Shown here: piece by piece, positions 1 through 8,964 of the stretch
Position numbering within the stretch: position 1 is the first letter of the stretch
Layout: every line of letters begins with the position of its first letter
Notes under the pieces: generated by a model
The model's input: only the letters and a program-made list of their open reading frames with translations
What the model was told of the DNA's origin: nothing
Databases searched by the model: none
From: Vreelandella sulfidaeris
Lineage (GTDB): Bacteria; Pseudomonadota; Gammaproteobacteria; Pseudomonadales; Halomonadaceae
Length of the DNA: 64,000 bases
Assembly: GCA_007182875.1 (NCBI GenBank)
Contig: AP019514.1
Span: 1,178,001-1,242,000, forward strand
Reading direction: 5' to 3'
Position numbers and translations under genes: made by a program

Positions 1-47
1 GGTAGCTACGGCTATGCTTTTAGTACACGCGACGCTAAGGAGAGAAC

Positions 48-383
48 ATGCCATTGCAATGGACTGGCCAAGTGACGCTACATATCTCGAACACTGAGGA
101 AGACGTTGTCGTGCAAGGCCAGGGTCTTGAGTTGATCCAGGCTGGCTTGCGTATCCTCGATCACGATGAGGTACGCCATGAATTCATCTATGGCTATGAC
201 GATCCCAGGTTTGAGCTGGAGGTCAATGCCACCGCCGAGAAGAACACCGTAGAGATTGACCCTCCTCTTCTCAATGCTAAGACGTCGGCGGCGGTAGAAG
301 AGCGGGCCAATACACTCGCGGCCACTTTCCATCATGATCCTGATATCGATGACGAGCCGTTGACGCCTGTCTCGAGTAATTGA
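48..383 (+). CDS. Small acidic protein of unknown function
   Basis: A 111-residue reading frame starts at ATG 48, about 6 bases after AAGGAGA (38-44), a strong ribosome binding site that fixes the start. The product is acidic, has no signal peptide or membrane segment, and contains several DDE/DDP-type clusters. I do not recognise the family. The frame is uninterrupted, unlike most neighbours. It ends shortly before the convergent MscS-family gene. The function is unknown; the existence of the gene is well supported by the RBS and the codon pattern. Confidence 0.7.
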   Translation: MPLQWTGQVTLHISNTEEDVVVQGQGLELIQAGLRILDHDEVRHEFIYGYDDPRFELEVNATAEKNTVEIDPPLLNAKTSAAVEERANTLAATFHHDPDIDDEPLTPVSSN

Positions 384-441
384 CCGTCACCTCGGTCACA
401 GGTTGGCCGGCTATCTTTGTAATCGTGGCCGACCGGGGTGT

Positions 442-1594
442 CTATGCTTTCCTGCTCCCTTCGTTGGGCCGAGAGGTTGGCTCATCAGAAGACATCGCGG
501 CCATTTGATTAAATTCGTGCCCCTTGGGCAGAGGAACCTCGTCCAAAAATTCAAGAGCGCGCACCGGCATTGCGAATTTGATATTACGGTTACTCAGCTC
601 TTCCAGTAGAGAGAAGTTAATGGCTTGCTGGATATCCATATAAAGGTTGTAATCCGCGCTCAAGACGTAATAGACAACTTCGTATCTCAGGGCGTAATCG
701 TCAAACATAAGCAAATGAGCGCGATCGAAACGGGTGTTTTCGACTGCCTCAACGGCTTGTTTGATGAGTGGCGGGAGCTCGCGCGCTTTTTCGACGGGTG
801 TCCGGAAGGAGATAGCTAGGCTGAACACGACACGCCGCTCGCTCATTCGGCTGTAATTGTGGATCGTTTGTTGGAGCAGCTTAGTGTTCGAACAAAGAAT
901 TTGTTCTCCACTCAAGCTACGGATGCGAGTGGTTTTTAGACCAATATATTCAATCGTCCCGGCAATATCGTTAAAAACAATAAAGTGGCCTGCCTTAAAG
1001 GGTTTATCCACCCCGATAGAGGCCGATGCAAACAAATCCCCCAGCAGTGTCTGTACCGCAAGGGCGATGGCAATTCCCCGATGCCCAGGCTGGCGACAAA
1101 GGCGGTGATATCCACACCCAGGTTGGCCAGTACCGACAGCAGTACAACGGCCCAGAGCACGATGCGGAACATCAATGCCACCATGGTCACTGTCAGTTGG
1201 TTATCCTGGCCCGCTTTATCCTGGATAACTTTCTCTTTCCAATAAGCGATAGCGGCATCGACCCAAAGGCCGAATTGTAGGGCGAGGACTAAAACCATAA
1301 ATGACTGACCCGAGCATCCCAAACGGGACCCAACTCAACAACCGCCAGGCCGATTTGAAGAGCCATCGCCGCGATTAGCAGGCGACTGGTGTGCTTGAAG
1401 ATCTCAGCGGCGTAGTCGCTCCAACGCCCTTTGCTCGTTGATAGCCAGTTGACGATCCGAGCAAGGACGGAACTCATCAATACCCGAAGCGCGACATAGC
1501 TGACGGCAGAAATACCTATGACTAGAGCGAAGTTCAGGAAGCTAGTTTGTGATATCCATATCTCCCAGGTCCGCCACAACTCCCAATTAACCAT
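442..1594 (-). CDS. MscS-family mechanosensitive channel (two frameshifts)
   Basis: Three overlapping minus-strand frames (1594-1289, 1322-936, 1035-442) join into one protein of about 380 residues. The N-terminal third holds hydrophobic helices (FALVIGISAVSYVALRVLMS; a second near LLIAAMALQIGLAVVELG). The pore-lining helix follows (VLANLGVDITAFVASLGIG). After it comes the MscS beta domain, with VDKPFKAGHFIVFNDIAGTI and TTRIRSLSGEQILCSNT. Such channels open on membrane tension and release solutes after osmotic downshock, which suits a halophile. The start at 1594 follows GAAGGGA. The breaks lie near 1300-1320 and 1035-1050 and probably reflect base errors. The family call is firm; the exact subfamily is not. 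Confidence 0.85.
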
Positions 1595-1954
1595 ATCTGA
1601 TTCCCTTCTTATGCAACTTAAGCCTCGTTAATATTACGGATAATCGCTTACACAAGCTGAAAACTGTTTTTAATGTTTATCAAATTCTGTATATCAAGTT
1701 GTGTGATTCATCAGTCGTTCCTAGCCTAAGCAGACCATTATAAATTGGCAAAACCAACACTTACGATCGCAGAAAACTTGGTATTTTAGCCGAAAGTACG
1801 CAAGCAGTTACTAGCTTACTTATGCAATACAGTTAAGATAAGTACCGGTCGCAATGTTCTATATCTTTTATCAATTGTTTGCTTATGCCGCTGATATATG
1901 GCTTCTCATCATTAGGTGGTTTTAAATTCACTAACTACACGGAAAGGAGGGCCC
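1595..1954. other. Intergenic region between divergent genes
   Basis: About 360 AT-rich bases separate the minus-strand channel gene from the plus-strand PLD-family gene. It must hold both promoters, but I see no convincing operator, hairpin or coding frame in it. Confidence 0.5.
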
Positions 1955-3058
1955 ATGGAACCGACATGGAGAGGGTAACCGAATCCAGTTATTGCCTGGG
2001 GCCGAACATTACGTACCTGCGCTCCTTGATGCTTTGGGGAAGCGGAGGAATCGATTCTTTTGAACAGTATTTAATTGCGTCGGGAAGATTCGCCAGCAGT
2101 GTCATCAGCGCCTTATGTGATGCCTCGCATCGGGGTGTACAAGTATTTGTCTTATTCGATGCGTATGGCGCAAAGGGCTCGACAAACAAGACCGACAACG
2201 ACTAGAGCAAGCGGGCGTTGTGATACGAGAGTTCAACCCTCCGCTTAGCTTTCGGCGCGGAAGCATTTTTTCCCGGGACCACCGAAAGCTACTGCTGGTG
2301 GATAGCAAGGTCGCCTTCACAGGGGGGTTCTGTATTATCGATGAGTTTCTAGGGGAGTGGTACGATGTGGTGGCACGGATAGAGGGGCCGGTTGTGCAGG
2401 ATTGGTTGTCATTGGGCTTTGGCAGTCGCAGGCTACCAAAGGTGCAGAGACGGCTCCGACATTCGAAGGCGCCAGATATAGCCTCGACCCCTGGTTCATC
2501 GGTTCGTCCGCGAGGGTGATCTGGGGCAGGGGTATCGCCAGCAGGCAATTCGCTTTTCGCTACTGCAACAGATCGAAAGTGCGCAGCAAACTATTTGCTT
2601 GTGTACGCCTTATTTTCTACCAACACCGAGTCTTAAACGTAAACTAGCAGCTGCAGCCAAGCGCGGTGTTGACGTACAGTTATTAGTCGCTGGTAAAGAC
2701 CATGATCATCCCACCATTTTTCATGCGGGCCGCCGACACTACACGTTCTTAATGAACGCAGGCGTGAAAATTTACGAGTATAGCTCCCGGTTTATTCATG
2801 CCAAATACGCGGCGGTAGATGACTGGGTAACCATTGGTTCCTGCAATTTTGATCATTGGAGCCTACGTTGGAATTTAGAGGCCAATCAGGAAGTGCAAGG
2901 CGTTGAGTTTGCTGACGAGACTCGGCGGCTTTTCGCACAAAATATCGCCGCGAGCGAGAAAATTGACTCAACCGAATGGGCAAGCCGACCGCATTATCAA
3001 AAATTAAAAAGAAACCATGGCAGGAACCCTAACAGCTTATTTAACACGATTGCGTTAA
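1955..3058 (+). CDS. Cardiolipin synthase / phospholipase D family protein (several frameshifts)
   Basis: The ATG at 1955 follows GGAAAGGAGG and begins a protein reconstructed across frameshifts near 1975, 2050, 2185, 2420-2520 and 3010. Both HKD motifs of the PLD superfamily are present: HRKLLLVD at about 2281-2304, followed by FTGG, and HAKYAAVD at about 2798-2821, followed by TIGSCNFD. The N-terminal segment GNRIQLLPGAEHYVPALLDA is typical of cardiolipin synthase B-type enzymes, which condense phosphatidylglycerol with another phospholipid at the inner membrane. No N-terminal transmembrane helices are seen, which also fits ClsB. The end is uncertain: the corrected frame stops at 3058, while the frame as written runs to 3141. 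Confidence 0.8.
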
Positions 3059-3492
3059 CCACGATTGCGTTAACTACGTGGCTTTCGTGTAAACATGCGC
3101 AAGCTGACGCCGCTGATAGAGGTACCCACTCCCCGGTCTGACAAGCGTATGTTCTGGCAGTACATCGAAGCATTTGCGCTTTATAACGCACTGGTCGGCT
3201 ACCTAGGCCTTTTGTACTAGACGCAGCCCCTATATTTTTCACTCTTGCTCGTGGTTTTATTGACGACTTAGTCCAATAAGTTGTTTCGTTTATTTTATAT
3301 TTAACAGCTAACATTTTTAATGTAATACGGTTTGTATTTTAATTTATTTTAATAAAAACGTTATTAGTTAATATCTGCCTGTAGACAGCTTTGAATCCAC
3401 CCCAAAACCAACTAGCTTAATTGTTGTATAGCTTGGTTAAGATGATGCGAAGGCCAAGTTTAGTTTCATCTAATGACTAAAAGGAGTCGGTC
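3059..3492. other. AT-rich intergenic region upstream of QN-rich gene
   Basis: This stretch contains a short direct repeat (ACGATTGCGTTAAC at about 3046 and 3062) and a long AT-rich tract (about 3230-3400) that probably carries the promoter of the following gene. I see no coding frame or strong hairpin. Confidence 0.4.
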
Positions 3493-4113
3493 ATGTTTAA
3501 GAAGCTACTTATCACTGCAGCAATTTCTACCGCACTGGCCACGACTGGGTCTGCAATGGCTCAGCAGTGGGATCAAAATAACCAATCGCAGAATCAGGAC
3601 CGCTACAGCCAAGACAATCAATGGGGCGATCAGAATCGTCAGAATGATCGCTATAATCAGGACCGCTACAATCAGGACAATCAGTGGCGCGATCAGAATC
3701 GCCAGAATGATCGCTATAATCAGGACCGCTACAATCAGGACAACCAGTGGCGCGATCAGAATCGCCAGGATGACCGCTATAGCCAGGACCGCTACAACCA
3801 GGACAATCAGTGGCGCGATCAGAACCGCCAGGATGACCGTTACCAGCAGGACCGCTACAACCAAGATAACCAATGGCGCGATCAGAACCGCCAGGATAAC
3901 CGCTACCAGCAGGACCGTTACCAGCAGGATCGCTACCAGCAGGACAACCAGTGGCGCGATCAGAATCGCCAGGATAACCGCAATCAGCAGGACCGCTACA
4001 ACCAGGACAACCAGTGGCGCGATCAGAACCGCCAGGATAACCGCAATCAGCAGGACCGCTACAATCAAGACAACCAGTGGCGTGATCAGAACAGTAACCG
4101 CTATAGCAATTAA
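3493..4113 (+). CDS. Secreted QN-rich protein with eight 21-residue repeats
   Basis: The start at 3493 is fixed by AAGGAG (3480-3485). The 206-residue product has a Sec signal peptide (MFKKLLITAAISTALATTGS, cleavage expected after AMA-Q). The mature part consists almost entirely of Q, N, D, R, Y and W. It is eight copies of a 21-residue unit, of the form QDRYNQDNQWRDQNRQDDRY plus one residue. The sixth unit carries an extra QDRYQ, and the last unit is shortened. The frame is unbroken across about 500 bp of 63-bp repeats. I do not recognise a named family. Composition suggests an exported, intrinsically disordered, possibly self-associating matrix or surface protein, but this is inference. It is followed by a paralogue with a matching signal peptide. 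Confidence 0.85.
   Translation: MFKKLLITAAISTALATTGSAMAQQWDQNNQSQNQDRYSQDNQWGDQNRQNDRYNQDRYNQDNQWRDQNRQNDRYNQDRYNQDNQWRDQNRQDDRYSQDRYNQDNQWRDQNRQDDRYQQDRYNQDNQWRDQNRQDNRYQQDRYQQDRYQQDNQWRDQNRQDNRNQQDRYNQDNQWRDQNRQDNRNQQDRYNQDNQWRDQNSNRYSN
3592..4098 (+). repeat. 63-bp tandem coding repeats
   Basis: Eight near-identical 63-bp units lie inside the QN-rich gene. Synonymous differences between units (CAG/CAA, AAT/AAC, CGC/CGT) show that the array is not freshly duplicated and that the amino-acid sequence is being kept. One 15-bp partial unit is inserted in the sixth copy. Confidence 0.9.
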
Positions 4114-4260
4114 TGCTTTAAGAGCGTCCCCTTTAATAGGGTCGCCCGTAAGAGACGCCAGTAAGAACTTCATTATTAAGACAGTCGTTAGTAAGAAAGT
4201 CGATAGCATAAATGCCGACTGCCTTGAGTTAAGTGGTTACTAAAACTTTAGGAGTAATTT

Positions 4261-4938
4261 ATGTTTAAGAAATTGATCATTGCGTCTGCTGTCACAACGG
4301 CTCTGGCTACCAATATGGCCGTCGCTCAAGATTGGGATAATCGCAACGATAATAACCGTTACGATAATAACCAACGAAATCAACAGAGTTACCAACAGAA
4401 CTATCAACAGAACTATCAATCAAGGGATAATCAAGGCGGTCAGCAATACCAAAACGATCGTTACGGCGATAACTTCGATCAGAGCGACCGTCAGCGCAAC
4501 CGGCATTGGGAAGATCAACAGCGCCAATACCAAAGCAATCGCTATGGAAATGATGACGAGCGCAGAAATCAACAGCGCAATCAGTCATCAATGGATCAAG
4601 ATCGTCACCAGTATAGATCCGATGAGCACCACTATAACGATCAGCAAAGAGGCCAACGGCAGGGTCAATCACAAGCCAGTGAACAGGAATCCTACATCTT
4701 CTTTCAGGGTTACATCGAAGGTAAGCAAGAAGGGCTTGAACAGGGCCTAGTGAGAGGCTACCGGCAGGGCTATCTACAGGGTATGCAAGATGCTGCTCGT
4801 AGCCAGGACGCTAGTCAAAACACGAATCAGGGTGCCAATCAGAACTCAAATAGGAACCAAAGCAACACCGAAAGCGGCAATCAGCAAAATTCGACAAGCC
4901 AGCGCAGCGGGGGAATCAAACGCCTCCTAGGCCTGTAG
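4261..4938 (+). CDS. Secreted QN-rich protein with GX3 repeat helix
   Basis: The start at 4261 follows TTAGGAG. The N-terminus (MFKKLIIASAVTTALATNMA, then VAQ-DWD) closely matches the signal peptide of the preceding gene, so the two are paralogues, probably co-transcribed. The mature protein is rich in N, Q, R, D and Y without clean tandem repeats. Around residues 155-180 it has seven glycines spaced exactly four apart (GYIEGKQEGLEQGLVRGYRQ and onward), a GX3 pattern typical of tightly packed helices. The written stop is at 4936-4938. A one-base change in the GGGGG run near 4908 would instead continue the frame to 5039, adding a tail ending in about 16 mostly acidic residues. Function unknown. 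Confidence 0.8.
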   Translation: MFKKLIIASAVTTALATNMAVAQDWDNRNDNNRYDNNQRNQQSYQQNYQQNYQSRDNQGGQQYQNDRYGDNFDQSDRQRNRHWEDQQRQYQSNRYGNDDERRNQQRNQSSMDQDRHQYRSDEHHYNDQQRGQRQGQSQASEQESYIFFQGYIEGKQEGLEQGLVRGYRQGYLQGMQDAARSQDASQNTNQGANQNSNRNQSNTESGNQQNSTSQRSGGIKRLLGL

Positions 4939-5110
4939 GAACCGTCAGTTCCGAGAGTGCCGCTGAAATACTGAATTCGAATAACCAAAATGACTCGGAG
5001 TCGGACTCAGAGACAGACACAGAGTCTGAGGAAGATTAACGCGTCTGAGTAGGGTTATCGAACCTTAAGTATCGAGCTTTAAGTATCGAACTTTAAGTAA
5101 AACAAGCCCA

Positions 5111-5136
5111 AGGTGCATGTTACCCATGCACCTTTT
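5111..5136 (+). terminator. Rho-independent terminator of the QN-rich genes
   Basis: AGGTGCATG (5111-5119) pairs perfectly with CATGCACCT (5125-5133) across a five-base loop and is followed by a T run. It closes the two-gene QN-rich unit. Just downstream, TTTTAACGAGTGCACT occurs twice in tandem (about 5133-5168). Confidence 0.85.
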
Positions 5137-5311
5137 AACGAGTGCACTTTTTTTAACGAGTGCACTAGGCACGGCCATCAGCCGAGGCCCTGGTAGTTTA
5201 TTGAGTAATACTGCCTAAAGGCCGGTTAACTACGGCACCAAGACCCGAATTTAAAACCAAGACTCGAATTTAAAAACACAGGAGTAGGCGATAACGTCTC
5301 AAGGAACGAGC

Positions 5312-6240
5312 ATGCAAACAGAACATGGCACGAATACCGTCATTCACCGAGAGGAACCGGAGCAGAAATCAGTGCCGCCAGTACCGCTGATGGAAGCTGT
5401 GTTAGCCGCACACAACATGCAACGGGCTTACCGCCGGGTGGTTGCCAACAAAGGCGCACCGGGTATCGACGGCATGACGGTGCAAACATTGGTGGATCAC
5501 CTAAAACAGCACTGGTCAACGCTGCGAGAACAACTGCTGGCTGATACATACACCCCCAACCGGTCCGTGCCGCGGTGATTCCCAAGCCTAAAGGCGGAAC
5601 CCGACGGCTCGGCATTCCCACGGTGACGGACCGCCTAATCCAGCAGGCGCTGCTCCAGCTATTGACGCCAATCTTCGATCCTGATTTCTCTGAGTCAAGT
5701 TTCGGCTACCGCCCTAAACGCAGTGTTAAGCAGGCCGTTTCAGCCATGAAGTCCCATGTCGAGGCAGGCCACTACTGGGTGGTTGACCTTGATCTGGAAG
5801 CCTTCTTCGACCGAGTGAATCACGATGTACTCATGGCACGGGTCGCGCGGCGTGTTGAGGACAAGCGAGTGCTGCGCCTGATCCGTCGTTATCTGGAAGC
5901 CGGCACCTTTGAGCATGGCTTGATCACGCCGCGAAGGCAGGGGACGCCCCAGGGTGGGCCGCTTAGCCCGTTGCTGGCGAATATTCTACTGGATGACGTG
6001 GACAAGGAGCTGGAACGGCAAGGCCACCGCTTCTGCCGGTATGCCGATGACGTGCAGGTTTACGTCAAGAGTCGGCGTGCGGGGAGCAAGTGATGGAAAG
6101 TCTGAGTGAGTATCTCAGCTCACTTAAATTAGCTGTTAACCGCGCTAAGAGCGCAGTTGATCGGCCATGGAAACGTGATTACTTAGGGTATCGCATTACC
6201 CTGGACAAACCGCCAGCGCTAACGCTTGCCAAGAATGAGG
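5312..6240 (+). pseudogene. Truncated group II intron reverse transcriptase/maturase
   Basis: Two overlapping frames (5312-5578 and 5575-6093), with a third reached by frameshift, give about 305 residues of a group II intron-type RT. Visible hallmarks are NKGAPGIDGMTV, SSFGYRPKRS, DLDLEAFFDRVNHD, QGTPQGGPLSPLLANILLDD and the catalytic RYADD (about 6036-6050). The protein ends at about 6240, just after DYLGYRIT, so the maturase/X domain and the C-terminal part are missing. Only about 170 bp separates the upstream terminator from the ORF, too short for intron domains I-III, and no domain V is visible. It sits just after a terminator hairpin, the usual target of class C introns. I infer a dead fragment. 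Confidence 0.8.
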
Positions 6241-7049
6241 CCCCCTGTCACGTATCTGTACTGTCTTAATCGGCAGGGAGCCACCTTAGGCGAATTAGTG
6301 GATAGTTTACGATGTCGCTTTTTCATCAAGATGAAGGTAGAGGGATCAAACTCGCCTGCTTCTTTTAATTTCTCCCAATCAGGGATCTTTATTTGCTTTT
6401 ATCGCTGATTATTAAGCCATCCGCACGAAGCGCCTGCAGAACCCTATTGACGTGAACCGGCGTCATACCCGTCGCATCAGCAAGCTCCGCCTGGGTAACA
6501 GGCATATTAAACGTACTATCCTCAGCCAACCCCACTGCCTTTAAGCGCATCATGAGCTCACAGATAATGTGAGCAATCCGTGCATAGCCTTCGCGCTGCC
6601 CGATATTCAACAGCCACTCTCGGAAGATAGCGGCGTCCACTAATGTTTCACCGCCAAAAGGCAGAGGTAAGCCGAGGAAAGCGCTCACATAAACGATGCA
6701 GATCTTTGTGCTGTATATAGCCGACTTTGCAGGCGCTGATAGAGGCAATATTAATATCGGCGACCTCCAAATGTAGACTTTGCAGATCCGGGATATCACC
6801 GGGAATATGCATGGTCATTATTTGGCGTCTGCCCTCACGGGTCAGTTTATAGACACAGGAAAAGCCTCCAAGGAGCAAGCAGCACTGGCTAGGTTTATCA
6901 CCCATTTTAACAATGTCTTGATGAGACTTGACATCGACTATTTGTATGGGTAATTCCAGAAGCGCCTGTTTTTCCTCGCTATTAAGAGGAAAGCTGAGTT
7001 CCAATTTGCTAATCATGAGATCATGATGAGGATGATGTGCTGTTGGCAT
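6219..7049 (-). CDS. Crp/Fnr family transcriptional regulator (two frameshifts)
   Basis: Minus-strand frames 7061-6648 and 6799-6389 join near 6650 (RLTSAFWR to GETLVDAAIFREWL). The first 130 residues form a cyclic-nucleotide-binding-like domain (IVKMGDKPSQCCLLLGGFSC, RQIMTMHIPGDIPDLQSLHL). A C-terminal winged helix-turn-helix follows (MPVTQAELADATGMTPVHVN). No Fnr-type cysteine cluster is seen, so the signal is unlikely to be an iron-sulphur centre. The ATG at 7049 is preferred over 7061 because GGAG lies about 8 bases upstream of it. A one-base correction near 6395 extends the C-terminus through IPDWEKLKEAGEFDPS, the usual end of this subfamily. That frame then runs into the RT remnant and stops at 6219, so the native 3' end may have been replaced. 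Confidence 0.8.
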
Positions 7050-7242
7050 GTTTGACTCCATATCTGGCAGAAATGAAGCTCCTATGCAACATTGTGTCTG
7101 CTTGTCTGCTAATTAGTTTTAATTTAAATAGCAACGCTGAAATTTCTGACGTAACTTCGCGTAACAATACGTTTCATATAAGTGTAGTTCAATAGCTTAT
7201 ATCAATGTGGAGTAATGGCGTTTTGAGCCAATAAAGGGCAAT

Positions 7243-7293
7243 GCTTCCCACCTGGAGTGCTGGGGTGGGATAGGTTTCATACCAGTGGGAAGC
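7243..7293. repeat. Long imperfect inverted repeat
   Basis: GCTTCCCACCTGG (7243-7255) can pair with CCAGTGGGAAGC (7282-7293), with one bulged base, around a 26-base centre. It lies between the 3' end of a small membrane-protein gene and the promoter side of the Crp/Fnr gene. No T run follows on either strand, so a standard terminator is unlikely. Role unknown. Confidence 0.5.
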
Positions 7294-7333
7294 AGTTGCG
7301 AGGGTGGTGTTCGAAATAGCTGGGTTGGGCGTT

Positions 7334-7510
7334 TTAAGTCAAGTGAGGCAAGCAGGTGCCGGTGTTGACATCATTCCTAACATAAGGGCCTGAATAGCTG
7401 CCTGAATAAGGGCGACAAGCGCTTTTAAAAGGCAGTCCGCCGCTGAAGCCAATGCCCAGTACGGCCACGACAACAACAACGATAACGACGATGGTAGTAG
7501 TAGACGGCAT
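7334..7510 (-). CDS. 58-residue single-span membrane protein
   Basis: ATG at 7510 on the minus strand follows AGGAAGAG at good spacing. The 58-codon product begins MPSTTTIVVIVVVVVAVLGI, a single strongly hydrophobic N-terminal segment. It continues with a polar tail rich in G, S, Y and P (SGSYSGPY) holding two cysteines. The helix could be an uncleaved anchor or a signal sequence. A longer overlapping frame (7572-7339) in another register has no comparable RBS. I do not recognise a family. Confidence 0.6.
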   Translation of the reverse strand: MPSTTTIVVIVVVVVAVLGIGFSGGLPFKSACRPYSGSYSGPYVRNDVNTGTCLPHLT

Positions 7511-7685
7511 TTTTCTCTTCCTATGAGTAGTAAACGTGAATACAGCTTAGTCGCCATTGCGCAATTTCGCACCTTTGGGGAAAGGTCAGCGGAGTGGGCT
7601 ACTGGCCATATCCCTGACCACCCTTATAAGCAAATAGGTTATTTCTTAAAATATTTCTTCAAGCGAGCAACAAGGAGGCGACCAC

Positions 7686-8421
7686 ATGGAGACCGCACAC
7701 GTTTATCGCATGAAAACGGCTGAGCACCTCTGCCCATTCGGTATGAAAACGGTCGATTTGTTGAAGCGAAAAGGGTACGAGGTTGACGACCACCCGTTGA
7801 CATCCAGAGATGAAATTGATGCCTTCAAGGCCCAAGAGAAGGTAGATACCACGCCACAAACCTATATAGGTGATAAACGAATTGGAGGTTATGAAGAGGT
7901 GCGGGAGCATCTCGGAATGAGCGTGTCTAGCGCGAAGGAAGTCACTTATCGGCCGGTGGTCGCCATTTTGTGACCGCTTTGTTAATTGGTTTAGCCGTTA
8001 GCTGGGCTGCCAATGGCACCTTGGTCGCGGCGCGGATGCCCGAGTATGCGGTAGCGACGGCGATGGTGCTGTTAGGTTTGCAAAAACTGCAGGACGTGGA
8101 AAGCTTCAGCACTATGTTCCTTAACTATGATCTGTTAGCGCAACGTTATGTCCCTTATAGCTACGTGTACCCCTACGCTGAAACACTGGCTGGGATCTTG
8201 ATGCTGGCGGGTGCCTTGATTTATTGGCGGCGCCGTTGGCGCTGTTTATTGGTACGGTGGGCGCCGTCTCGGTTTTTAAAGCCGTTTATGTCGATAAGCG
8301 CGAGTTGAAATGCGCTTGTGTCGGTGGCAGCAGCAATGTGCCGCTAGGGTTTGTATCGCTTACGGAAAATATCGTCATGATACTGATGGGGCTATGGATG
8401 CCGCTTAGAATGTTGCTTTGA
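7686..8421 (+). CDS. Glutaredoxin-MauE/DoxX fusion membrane protein (two frameshifts)
   Basis: ATG 7686 lies behind AAGGAGGCG. Residues 1-80 form a glutaredoxin domain with the active site CPFG (a monothiol-like variant of CPYC) and the usual TTPQTYIGDKRIGGYEE glutathione-binding region. After a break near 7970 the chain continues into a four-helix membrane domain of the MauE/DoxX type (LLIGLAVSWAANGTLVAARM; MVLLGLQKLQDVESF; YAETLAGILMLAGALIYW). After a second break near 8225 comes the conserved LKCACVGGSSNVPLGF segment, with a CxC pair facing the same redox chemistry. MauE-like proteins move disulphide electrons across the inner membrane. Fusion to a cytosolic glutaredoxin suggests a glutathione-linked thiol relay, which is inference. 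Confidence 0.75.
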
Positions 8422-8639
8422 GCAGCTCCGATGGTGTCTTACCCTTTCGCAGCCGATGCTTGGGGAGCCAGCACAAGGCCCAGCGCGGCGGCTGGCCACC
8501 CGCTTTGATATCATAAATATTCTCATTAAGGAGAATTAATCACGCCTACAAGATAGCGGTTTTATCTTTTGAACTTGGCAAAACTTATTTAAGTTACAAA
8601 AATAACCGAATTAAATAATTTTTTACCATTACATATCAC

Positions 8640-8668
8640 AGGTTAGATAAACACACCGTTATAAAGCG
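8640..8668 (+). promoter_or_regulatory. Promoter of first Csr/Rsm-like sRNA
   Basis: AGGTTAGATAA, a 10-base spacer and TATAAAGCGCA are repeated with identical spacing at 9380-9408 in front of the second sRNA (AGGTTAGTTAA ... TTAAAAGCGCA). Upstream TTTTAC is also shared at the same distance. I read TATAAA as the -10 element. No clear GacA-type upstream palindrome was found. Confidence 0.6.
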
Positions 8669-8818
8669 CACAGTGTGCACACAGCGAAGGGAAATCGTGA
8701 AAGGAAGAGCAAGCAAGGATTGCTTGAGTAGCACAAGGATGCACGAACAGGATGTTTGTGGTGCACGATCAGGGAAGACTGGATAAGGCCCGGCCAAGGA
8801 ATGGCTGGGCTTTTTTTT
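8669..8818 (+). ncRNA. Csr/Rsm-like regulatory sRNA, copy 1
   Basis: This 150-base segment has no reading frame but at least seven GGA motifs, most of them in hairpin loops. Examples are CGA-AGGGAAA-TCG, AGCA-AGGAT-TGCT, AACA-GGAT-GTT inside a longer GTGCAC stem, and the terminator GCCCGGCCA-AGGA-ATGGCTGGGC with AGGA in its loop. Repeated GGA in loops is the binding signature of CsrA/RsmA, so this RNA probably sequesters that translational regulator, like CsrB or RsmY/RsmZ. A second RNA with the same promoter and terminator design lies 0.6 kb downstream. The 5' end is estimated from the putative -10 box. Confidence 0.8.
8788..8818 (+). terminator. Terminator of first sRNA
   Basis: GCCCGGCCA (8788-8796) pairs with TGGCTGGGC (8802-8810) with one G-U, around a loop that contains GGA, and is followed by eight T residues. 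Confidence 0.9.
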
Positions 8819-8964
8819 AGCGAAAATATTACATATGTGTTAAACGATCATGACGTTTTAAATATGTTAGATTATTGCTTATTAAAAAGTAAACATTTTT
8901 CTTAATTAGCCATTCCTTTTAGCGAGCAGCTTGGTTCTTAAGTATGCTTGTTAAATGTATTTAA

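Noticed and set aside
3505..4209. Hydrophobic 234-residue minus-strand frame
   Set aside because: It is the antisense of the 63-bp QN-rich repeats; the sense frame has the RBS and signal peptide.
3473..4243. 256-residue plus-strand frame rich in I, R, T and A
   Set aside because: Alternate-frame shadow of the same tandem repeats.
5312..6240. Diversity-generating or defence-type reverse transcriptase
   Set aside because: Motif order and sequence (GAPGIDGMTV, QGTPQGGPLSPLLANILLDD, YADD) fit group II intron RTs, and there is no template/variable repeat pair or effector gene.
8560..8640. GacA-type upstream activating palindrome for the first sRNA
   Set aside because: ACTTA-TT-TAAGT is present, but neither sequence nor spacing matches TGTAAG-N6-CTTACA, and it is not shared by the second sRNA.
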